Source: an uncultured Phycisphaerales bacterium (GTDB lineage Bacteria; Planctomycetota; Phycisphaerae; WQYP01). Taken from it: DNA of 64,000 nt. The notes under the pieces were generated by a model that saw nothing but the letters and a program-made list of their open reading frames with translations, searched no databases and was not told the origin of the DNA. The stretch is from NCBI GenBank assembly GCA_903845195.1, contig CAIMWO010000062.1:1-64000 (forward strand), written 5' to 3'. The translations under genes and the position numbers were made by a program. This document shows, piece by piece, positions 1 through 7,004 of the stretch (its first letter is position 1; the number at the start of each line of letters is the position of its first letter).

Positions 1-2820
1 CAGGGTCGGATGGGCGGTCGTGGTATGCACCCGCGAGGCCAAGCCGGCATAGGAACCACCGGAGAGCACATTGCCGCTCAGCACGGTGGACTGGGAGAAG
101 TCGCCGCGATCGATGCCGTTGGTGGCGATGCCGTTGCCGATATTGGCGGTGACGTTGATGGTGGCGTCGTTGGCAGAGGTCGAATTGTTGATGATATTGA
201 AGGTGGAGTTCACATTGCCGTAGCTGGAGCTATTGGCAGACGCGGTGAGGGTTGCGGTGCCGCTGGCGCCGATGGTGCCCGAGCCGCCCGAGACGATGAT
301 GACGGGGGAGGAGGCATCATTGTGGTAGTCACCGCTGGCGGTACCGGGGTTGCCGATCGTGGAGGTTCCGCTGCGTGAGCCGTTGAGCAGGACATCGCCC
401 AGGGCGATCGGCGAGGTGGCGGTGAAAGGACCAACCACAGTGGCCTGATTGATTGACAGGATGCCGGTGGTGTAGTCAAAGGCCCATGTTTTGCCGCCGG
501 TCAGGGTGGGCAGATAGGTGCCGTCGCCGGCAGTACCGAAGGTGATGTTATTGGCAAAGCTACCGGACTGGCTGGTGAAGTCGAAGAGGTTCCAGCTCTG
601 TCCGGCGGTCAGCGTGCCGGCGATATTGGTGATTTTGAGGTTGCCGCCGTAGGTGAGGGTGGTGATTTGATCAATGAGGTCGTGAGCGGCAGTGGAGGCG
701 TTGATTTCGAAGTCGTTGGTGCCGGTGATGTTGTAGGTGCCGGCGACGTGGAGGGTACCGATGGAGTTGCCGGGGGCGACTGCACCGGCACCGCTGACGT
801 TGCCGGTGATAGTGCCGGTGCCTTGGAGGGTGCCCGTGACGGTGACCGCTCTGGCGATGGAACCATTGACGACGAAGGTAGCGCCGCCGGCGACGGTGAC
901 GGCTGAGCCAGCACCGGTGATAGCGCTGGTGGAAGCGATTGTCAGATTGCCGCCGTTGACGGCGATGCTGCCGGTGAGGTTGCTGTTGCCGCCGAGGACC
1001 CAAGTGCCGGCATCAGATTTGGCGATATTCACTATGCCTGAGGCATTGGTGAGGCTGCCATTGAAGGTGTTATTGCCCGTGTTAGTGCCTTTGAAGGTGA
1101 GGGTGCGGGTGGTGGCGGGGGTGGTGTAGGTCGGTGCGCCCGAGAAGGTGATGGCGCCGGAGCCAGAGGCATCGAGTTGGGCGCCGGCGGTGCCTACGGT
1201 GAAGTTGCGGTCAGTCGAGGCGGTAGCACCGGTGTAGCGGAGGGTAGCGTTGCCATTGATGACGAGATTGGCAGCGGCATTTGTTGAGGCACCGATGCTG
1301 CTGTTGGTTCCGCCATTGGCGAGAGTGCCGACTTCGAGGATTCCAGACGTGATGGTCGTGACACCGGTGTAGGAACTCGCGGCATTGCTGAGGGTCAGGG
1401 TGCTGGCCCCAAGTTGCTCAACGGTGCCATAGCCGCTGATTACGCCCGCATAGGTATACGCATTAGATCGCGCGAAATGCAGGGCACCATAGTTGGCTAT
1501 ATTGCCGTTGATGCTGCCGGTCGTGCCCGAACCTGCCGCGGCGACCGTATTTCCTGATGCGGTTCCGCCGACGACGACGTCGCCACTGCCGCCTCCGCCA
1601 TTGCCGATCGTGAAGAGACCTTGAGGCGTCTGATCAGTCGCGATGGCGAGCACGCCCGGCCCGGGACCCTGCTGGTAATACTGGTAGGTCCAACTGCCGG
1701 TTGTGTCGGTACTGCCGCCGGCGATTTTCAGGTTCGACCCGAGGAGGACGCCGGCGTTGTTGCGACGCATTGCAATAAACAATTCGTTGCCGGTAGCGCC
1801 GAGTTGGCCATTGGAGATCGTGAAGCCGTTGCCGGCGCTGATGAGAAGAGAATTCGTGGTGATGGAGAGCGTTCCGCCGCCGATGTTCAAGTTATGCTGA
1901 ATATCCAGCGAGTTTACCGCCCAATTTCCGCTATTGTGCGTGACGTCAGCGGTGGTTTCGAAATTGGTGGTAGAACTATTGCTGCCGGCGGCCAATGTGG
2001 TCGCGTTGGCGCGGGCGTAAAGCACAATATTTCCGCTGGCATCGATCGTCGCGTATCCGAACGTTGCGGCGCCGGTAGCAATGGTCACATAGGGGAGGAT
2101 GATGCTGGTGGCGCTTTGGGCCGCGCCCCCAGTCATTGTGGTGTGCAGTGTTCCTCCAGCAGACGCATCTATATACAAGCTGCCGCCCGCATTGTGACTG
2201 ATCGTTCCGACATTGAGCGTGGTACTGGTGCCGCCATTTTTGTTAACTTTGATGGTGCTCATGGGGCCGCCGTTGACGGTGACATTGCCAAGGTTCTGGA
2301 TGGAGGTGCCGGAGCTCTTACCCGTGATATTCAGCGCGCCGCCGCCAAGGGTGAGGGTAGGCGAGCCTGTGATCAAGTCGGTAGGAGTCGTAAGGCTATT
2401 GAGGTTCAGGGCCAGGATTCCGCCATTGAGAGTGATACCCCCACTGCCGACTGCGAGTTGATTGGCGCCTGCCAAGGTGATGGTTGCAGTCGAACCTGAT
2501 TGCATAGTCAGGCTCTTGGCCGCGAGGCCGGTGGTGTCGAGCGTAATGGTGGACGAATTATTGATACCGCCGGATTGGCTGAAGATCACATCATCGCCAC
2601 TGCCCGGAGCGGCAACTGGATTGGGCGTGGTGGCGGAGGAGCTAGTCGACCATACGGTGGCATTCGACCAGTTATTAGTTCCGCCGACAGGGCCATCGTA
2701 GTAGATGATACTTGCCGAGGCTGGCAAGGCCGCAGCGGTTACTGCCGCAGCGACTGCAGATGCGAGGACGAGATTTCGGTTGGAAAGACGAAAATTTCCA
2801 CGAGAGAGAAATGCACGCAT
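1..2820 (-). CDS. Secreted autotransporter-associated beta-strand repeat protein (3' end outside window)
   Basis: The frame starts with ATG at 2820 and stays open for 940 codons to the window edge, so the C-terminus is missing. Residues 1-37 form a signal peptide: basic start, alanine-rich core, cleavage likely after PASA. The rest is low-complexity Gly/Thr/Ser/Asn sequence. It contains autotransporter-associated beta-strand repeats (PATR family), for example SSYTGVTTITSGILEVGTL near 1321-1380 and TNTGNNTFNGSLTNASG near 1021-1100. It later has GTLQGTGTITGNV and VAPGNSIGTL segments typical of the beta-helix end. Such proteins are large, exported and predicted to form a long beta-helix; no enzyme domain is seen. 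It diverges from a XylR-like regulator. Function is unknown; planctomycete relatives often end in a PEP-CTERM anchor, which cannot be checked here. Confidence 0.85.
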   Translation of the reverse strand, partial: MRAFLSRGNFRLSNRNLVLASAVAAAVTAAALPASASIIYYDGPVGGTNNWSNATVWSTSSSATTPNPVAAPGSGDDVIFSQSGGINNSSTITLDTTGLAAKSLTMQSGSTATITLAGANQLAVGSGGITLNGGILALNLNSLTTPTDLITGSPTLTLGGGALNITGKSSGTSIQNLGNVTVNGGPMSTIKVNKNGGTSTTLNVGTISHNAGGSLYIDASAGGTLHTTMTGGAAQSATSIILPYVTIATGAATFGYATIDASGNIVLYARANATTLAAGSNSSTTNFETTADVTHNSGNWAVNSLDIQHNLNIGGGTLSITTNSLLISAGNGFTISNGQLGATGNELFIAMRRNNAGVLLGSNLKIAGGSTDTTGSWTYQYYQQGPGPGVLAIATDQTPQGLFTIGNGGGGSGDVVVGGTASGNTVAAAGSGTTGSINGNIANYGALHFARSNAYTYAGVISGYGTVEQLGASTLTLSNAASSYTGVTTITSGILEVGTLANGGTNSSIGASTNAAANLVINGNATLRYTGATASTDRNFTVGTAGAQLDASGSGAITFSGAPTYTTPATTRTLTFKGTNTGNNTFNGSLTNASGIVNIAKSDAGTWVLGGNSNLTGSIAVNGGNLTIASTSAITGAGSAVTVAGGATFVVNGSIARAVTVTGTLQGTGTITGNVSGAGAVAPGNSIGTLHVAGTYNITGTNDFEINASTAAHDLIDQITTLTYGGNLKITNIAGTLTAGQSWNLFDFTSQSGSFANNITFGTAGDGTYLPTLTGGKTWAFDYTTGILSINQATVVGPFTATSPIALGDVLLNGSRSGTSTIGNPGTASGDYHNDASSPVIIVSGGSGTIGASGTATLTASANSSSYGNVNSTFNIINNSTSANDATINVTANIGNGIATNGIDRGDFSQSTVLSGNVLSGGSYAGLASRVHTTTAHPTL

Positions 2821-3115
2821 TAGCGGACCCTCGAAAGAGATGACTCCCTCCGCCGTGCACACGCAACAGCGGTACAGACTTCTCTCTCGACCCTGCCGGT
2901 CTCTCTCTCAGTCCTAGGATATTTTTCCCATCCCGCCCGAAGGGGAAGGGCTTCGACTTGTTTAGGTGTTGAAGTATTGCCTTCGAATAGCAATCGTGCC
3001 ATCCGATTTTGCATGAATCGTTTACACTTTTTAGTTATTTGGGGCTGTATGAGTCTGTTTCGAATGTAATTACCTCTTATCATGTTGAAATTACTGTTCC
3101 TTCAGGGGAATTGGA
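2821..3115. promoter_or_regulatory. Divergent control region between the repeat protein and the XylR-like gene
   Basis: No gene is seen in these 295 bases. The half next to 2820 carries the leader of the repeat protein, with GAGA-rich purine tracts (minus strand) around a CAGGGT core at 2881-2910. The other half is AT-rich (about 2985-3100) and probably holds the promoter of the regulator gene. An imperfect inverted pair, CTTCGAC and GTTGAAG, lies near 2950-2975 and could be an operator. No convincing -35/-10 pair was found. Confidence 0.4.
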
Positions 3116-4246
3116 ATGAGACAAATCGGAGTCATGGTCGATCTCATGGGGCGTTATGGCCGCGCGGTTCTTGAGGGCGTCACGGATTTTTCACTGCAGT
3201 GTCGTCAACTCAAGATCATCGCGCCGCAACCCTTTGGATATTCAAGTCTGAGCGGTTGGACGCAGTGGGATATCGACGGGATGATTATTCAAATGCCTGC
3301 GCTGGATTGGGGTGAGGAAATTAGGAGTCGGGGGATCAAGGCCGTAAATGTCTCGAGTATCATGCGCGAAACGGGGTTTCCGACAGTCACGCTGGATAGC
3401 GTCGGCATAGGCCGAATGGCTGCGGAATATTTTTTAAATCGTGGGTTTCGAAATTTTGCCTTTATTGGCGGCTTCAGCTATTTCGCCCAGCTTCGCGGGG
3501 ACGCATTCGTTGCACGAACAATAGAGGCAGGATATTCCTGCATGCGCCCTCCGATCAACACTTTGGATATCTCCGTTCATGGGAGCGAGTGGACGGATTT
3601 ATGCAATTTTCTAAAAGCGGCGCCCTATCCTCTGGCTATCTTTGCGCCCAACGATCATTCGGCGATGACGGTGCTGGACGTGTGCGCTGCCGCGAACATT
3701 GCGGTGCCCGAACAAGCGGCCGTATTGGGCTGCGACAATGATGAACTTTTCTATCGACGGGCGCAGCCGCCGTTGTCGAGCATTGATGTACCGGCAGTGA
3801 AGGTGGGTTTTGAGGCGGCACAGGCGCTGATGGACCTTATTGAGGGCCGGGCCGTGCCCGAAGTGAAGCTACTGCAGCCCTTGTCGATTGTGACTCGAAA
3901 GAGCACGGATATACTTGCGATCAACGATCCGGAAATTATGAAATCGCTGCAATTTATTCGCGAGAATGCACATCGGCAGATTCAAATCAAGGATGTAGTT
4001 GCACAAGTACCTTTGACGCGTCGCACGCTTGAACTGCGATTTCGGGAGATTGTGGGACGACCGATCCTGGCGGAAATTATTCGCGTGAAGATCGAGATGG
4101 CGAAGGAATTGCTGCTCGATACGGATTTGAAGATGCCTGAAATAGCCATACGATGCGGCTTTACAAGGGCGCCTTATTTCGGGGAAGTCTTCAGAAGAAA
4201 ACTCGACATGACTCCGACGGAATTTCGTCGTCGTAACAAGAAGTAA
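3116..4246 (+). CDS. XylR-like transcription regulator (LacI-type sensor plus AraC HTH)
   Basis: 376 residues, close to the 392 of E. coli XylR. Residues 1-265 resemble a periplasmic-binding/LacI-type sugar sensor: MRQIGVMVDLMGRYGRAVLEG at the start, VTLDSVGIGRMAAEYF at about 91-106, and AIFAPNDHSA at 174-183. Residues 275-376 form an AraC-type double helix-turn-helix: VPLTRRTLELRFRE, then PEIAIRCGFTRAPYFGEVFRR and MTPTEFRRR. An AGGGGA Shine-Dalgarno lies 6 bases before the ATG. This architecture normally activates or represses genes in response to a sugar. Its divergent position suggests that it controls the beta-strand repeat gene; the ligand is unknown, and it need not be xylose. Confidence 0.85.
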   Translation: MRQIGVMVDLMGRYGRAVLEGVTDFSLQCRQLKIIAPQPFGYSSLSGWTQWDIDGMIIQMPALDWGEEIRSRGIKAVNVSSIMRETGFPTVTLDSVGIGRMAAEYFLNRGFRNFAFIGGFSYFAQLRGDAFVARTIEAGYSCMRPPINTLDISVHGSEWTDLCNFLKAAPYPLAIFAPNDHSAMTVLDVCAAANIAVPEQAAVLGCDNDELFYRRAQPPLSSIDVPAVKVGFEAAQALMDLIEGRAVPEVKLLQPLSIVTRKSTDILAINDPEIMKSLQFIRENAHRQIQIKDVVAQVPLTRRTLELRFREIVGRPILAEIIRVKIEMAKELLLDTDLKMPEIAIRCGFTRAPYFGEVFRRKLDMTPTEFRRRNKK

Positions 4247-4409
4247 AATAGATCGTTCGACGCGTGAGAATAATTCGCTGCAATCCGATCCCCCCCCTCC
4301 CACCCCCAAGCGCCGAGTCGATCAGGCGATGCAACTTCGTGAGGCGCTGGTCCGGCGAAAGCACACGCGAAATGATGGCCCGCGGCGGCCACGTTCGGGA
4401 AATCGATCG

Positions 4410-4433
4410 AGCCCAACGCCATTGGCTTGGGCT
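4410..4433. terminator. Hairpin between convergent genes
   Basis: AGCCCAA (4410-4416) pairs with TTGGGCT (4427-4433), and an inner GCC/GGC closes around ATT. It overlaps the TAG stop of the minus-strand ACT gene and lies downstream of the XylR-like gene. No clear T-run follows, so it may be a weak or factor-assisted terminator. Confidence 0.4.
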
Positions 4434-4962
4434 ATAGTTCCGATGCCGGCTCGAGGTCGAGTTCGCAATTCATTTCATCGCAGACGGCTTCGAGTTCGGT
4501 GCGGAGTTTTCGCAGCATGACGGTTTTGGGGACGGTGAGGCGCATTTCCATGATGAACATGGGGGAGCCGTCGAAGGGGGCGGATTCCTGGCGGGCGGAG
4601 AGTTCCTCGATGTTGACGCCGTGGGCGCGAAGGACTTCGGTGATGCGGTGGACGATGCCGGGCTGATCCATGGAGTAGCTCTTGAGTTTGAATGGGATGC
4701 CGGCGGGAGGCGCGGTGGGAATCTGATGTTCAGTGATGAGGAGTTTGAGGCCCATGCGGTCGGCGATGGCGGGGAGGGCGGTCTTGAGGGAGGCAAGTTT
4801 TTCGCCGGCAGCATCGATCAGGACGATGACGGCGAATTGGCCGCGGAGATTGACCATGCGGGAGTCGAGGATGTTGGCGCCGCCGGCATGGAGATGGCCG
4901 GTGAATTCGCCGACGATGCCGGGACGGTCTGCGCCGATGGCGGTGACGATGAGCTGGGACAT
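4432..4962 (-). CDS. GcvR-like double ACT-domain protein
   Basis: 176 residues with two ACT domains. The first (about 1-80) begins MSQLIVTAIGADRPGIVGEFTGHL; the second (about 92-170) contains YSMDQPGIVHRITEVLRAHGVNIEEL. The D-R/Q-PGIV motif with a following helix is the hallmark of the fold. Length and layout match GcvR, the accessory regulator of the glycine cleavage operon in E. coli, which senses glycine through its ACT domains. No GcvA partner or gcv gene is in the window, so the target is not known. It stands alone, convergent with the XylR-like gene. Confidence 0.8.
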   Translation of the reverse strand: MSQLIVTAIGADRPGIVGEFTGHLHAGGANILDSRMVNLRGQFAVIVLIDAAGEKLASLKTALPAIADRMGLKLLITEHQIPTAPPAGIPFKLKSYSMDQPGIVHRITEVLRAHGVNIEELSARQESAPFDGSPMFIMEMRLTVPKTVMLRKLRTELEAVCDEMNCELDLEPASEL

Positions 4963-5040
4963 GGGGGCCTCCGCGTGAGATATGAAAGTAGTGTAGAACG
5001 GGTGCGGGGAAATGCAAAATGGAGGAGGGTGGGGGGGATT

Positions 5041-5096
5041 CAGAATTCAGAATTTGGAATTCGGAATTCGGAATTCAGAGTTCGGAGTTCGGAATG
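5041..5096. repeat. Heptamer array, unit CRGARTT, 8 copies
   Basis: Eight consecutive 7-base units all fit C(A/G)GA(A/G)TT or one change from it: CAGAATT twice, TGGAATT, CGGAATT twice, CAGAGTT, CGGAGTT, CGGAATG. It lies in the gap between the ACT gene and the end of the G1 peptidase gene. The same family recurs at 33549-33562 and inside a gene at 56843-56877. Confidence 0.9.
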
Positions 5097-5114
5097 CCTT
5101 TTCTTGAACGAGTG

Positions 5115-5987
5115 TTACCGATGAGTTGCTCGCGGTGTTCTCGCGCGCCGAAGGATCAGGGGGATGCCGGCCAAGGCCAGTGTTCCGAGCGAAGCGGGTT
5201 CGGGAATGGTGGCGTCGACGGTAAAGGTCGTGCCGTCGCTGGATAGCGGTCCAGTCCTGGCTCCGAAGCCGGAGAGCGGAACCAGATCAAGGGGGAGGGA
5301 GTTGAAGGTATCGACGGAGTAAATCGTGCTGGGATCAACGGCGGCCTGGCTGGCGAGCTGCGCGTAGGCTTGCGAGAAGGTCACGGATTGAAAATCGGCC
5401 AAGGGTAGGACGCCGCTGTTGGAGCTGGGTGCTTCTTCAATCCATTCGGCGGAATGGCGCTGGACCGAAGACGGCGTGTTCAAAGTGCCTTGAACAGCAA
5501 TGTTCGTGGAAAAATTGGCCATATAGAAGAAGAAACTATTGCCGCCCGTGTATTCAACTGAAGCCCCGACGGTATCGCCGGGGTGGATGGTCAGATTGCT
5601 GATGACCAGGGGATTGGCGGGGAAGAGTTCGATCCACGCATAGTACTGTGCGGCGGCGGAATCGCCGGGCGCGCCGTCGGCTTCGGTACCGATCTGCTCG
5701 ACGGTGCTGGAGCCGAAGCCGTCGAGTCCTACCCATGTCGAACTGAATGAAAATGCTGGGGACGAGGCGCTGATCGTCGGTACGGTCCAGACGGCTTGCA
5801 CGTAAGTGAAGTGGTCATTGGCCGGCGCGACGGCGGCATAGCCGGCCCAATTGGTCGAGGAGAGATTTTCCGCGATGCCGCCCGACTCTGTTTGCAGCGG
5901 CAGTGGCGCTCCGAAGGCTGGATGAACGAAATGCAGCATGCCGGCGACGGCGATACTGACGGCCCAACAACGTTGCGCAGTGTTCAT
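5115..5987 (-). CDS. G1-family glutamic endopeptidase with PEP-CTERM anchor
   Basis: 290 residues. Signal peptide at 1-26 (cut near AFGA). The body matches the eqolisin (peptidase G1) fold: NWAGY at 46-50, VWTVP at 66-70, STWVGLDG at 83-90, VEQIG at 96-100, YYAWIELFP at 115-123, and SAEWIEEAP at 179-187. In the fungal scytalidoglutamic peptidase the catalytic pair is a Gln in the LQTG strand and a Glu in the AEWI segment; Q98 and probably E181 occupy these places here, so the enzyme looks intact. The C-terminus (261-283) is a PEP-CTERM sorting signal: PEP, hydrophobic helix, then an arginine cluster. It should therefore be processed by an exosortase-type system and held at the envelope. A substrate cannot be named. 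Confidence 0.82.
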   Translation of the reverse strand: MNTAQRCWAVSIAVAGMLHFVHPAFGAPLPLQTESGGIAENLSSTNWAGYAAVAPANDHFTYVQAVWTVPTISASSPAFSFSSTWVGLDGFGSSTVEQIGTEADGAPGDSAAAQYYAWIELFPANPLVISNLTIHPGDTVGASVEYTGGNSFFFYMANFSTNIAVQGTLNTPSSVQRHSAEWIEEAPSSNSGVLPLADFQSVTFSQAYAQLASQAAVDPSTIYSVDTFNSLPLDLVPLSGFGARTGPLSSDGTTFTVDATIPEPASLGTLALAGIPLILRRARTPRATHR

Positions 5988-6526
5988 GGATTTGTCTCCC
6001 TACCCTGTCTCCCTCTCCGCTCAAGGGACAAGTGGGCGACGACCGACCGAAGTTCTGCCGTCTCGATGACGGCGACACGATGATGCGGCGTGGACACCCA
6101 CGCATTTTTGCTCTCATCAAATGCCTATGGCCGCGTACGTGCATGCGACCACACGGGTGGCATTCGTACGCGTTGGCCAGATTTTTACAGGAGAATGCCG
6201 CGCTGACGGCGCGGTTTGTGGAGAACGACTTCTCCCACTCGCATCCTGTCTCTCTTCCCGGACAGAAACGAACCGCTTCTTGATGAAGCGATACTGGAAT
6301 TTACCCCGGAATTGCCAAACGTCAATGACGGGAGCGAATAATTGTTCATTATTTCGGGGATATGAATACCGCCTGAAGACGCGGGGTCCGCAGCGGTAAT
6401 TCATTACCTTGCGACGTACTGGAGTCTGTCCTAAGAGCCCGTTTGAAGCGTTAGAAGGAAGCGCCAGGGTGAAAGAAGAGACGCATCACTGGCCTGGTTT
6501 GCCGATGGGATGCCTTTCGTGAATTG
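5988..6526. other. Intergenic region upstream of the G1 peptidase
   Basis: No convincing gene lies in these 539 bases; the short open frames lack family likeness and good ribosome sites. The first part (5994-6018) is the peptidase leader, with GGGAGA-rich purines around CAGGGT on the minus strand. A related GAAGAGAGACAGG element lies at about 6240-6255. The region around 6290-6410 is AT-richer and may hold the promoter. Confidence 0.5.
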
Positions 6527-7003
6527 TCAGAGGGCGGCGCGGAGCATTTTTAGGCTGGCGGGGTCGAGTTTGCGGGTGTCGGGGATTTCGTAGCGGTTGC
6601 CGTCGACATCGATGAGGAGGATGTGGGTGGGGGTGAACCAGAGGGCGTTGTCCTGCAGGTGCTGCATGACGAAATCGCGCGGGCCGCGGGCGGTCTGGAC
6701 GGAGAAATAGGTGGCGCCGTGTTCCGGGTCGATGGTGAGTACGCGTTCGATGGTCGCGGTGAGGTAGCGGCGGCCGAGTTCGAGATCCAGCGCGGCGCGG
6801 GAGTCGGCGTCGAGGGTGGCGGGGTCGGCAATCATGATGACTTCCTCGCCCTTTTCATCGAGCAAGGCGAGATACTTGTCGGGATGCGAAAGCGGTGCTG
6901 CCCAGACGGGCTTGACCAGGATGCGCTGGCGCGCGTCGGTGAGCGTGGCCCGGAACATTTCGGGCGGATCGTGAAAGAGTTTCAAGTCTGCGTTCATGGT
7001 CAT
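6527..7003 (-). CDS. DUF1854 family protein
   Basis: 158 residues from the ATG at 7003, one base after the TAG stop of the ABC exporter (a second ATG is at 6997), so translation is probably coupled. The sequence fits DUF1854: FRATLTDARQRILVKPVWAAPLS near the start, LALLDEKGEEVIMI, and FTPTHILLIDVDGNRYEIPDTRKLD near the end. There is no signal peptide or membrane segment. Members are often encoded next to ABC exporters of exactly the type found here; some annotation schemes link the pair to cyanophycin metabolism, but no cyanophycin gene is present. It may be a soluble partner of the exporter. Confidence 0.75.
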   Translation of the reverse strand: MTMNADLKLFHDPPEMFRATLTDARQRILVKPVWAAPLSHPDKYLALLDEKGEEVIMIADPATLDADSRAALDLELGRRYLTATIERVLTIDPEHGATYFSVQTARGPRDFVMQHLQDNALWFTPTHILLIDVDGNRYEIPDTRKLDPASLKMLRAAL

Positions 7004-7004
7004 C

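Noticed and set aside
6032-6404. Small overlapping frames on both strands before the G1 peptidase
   Set aside because: They overlap each other, have no ribosome sites and no recognisable features.
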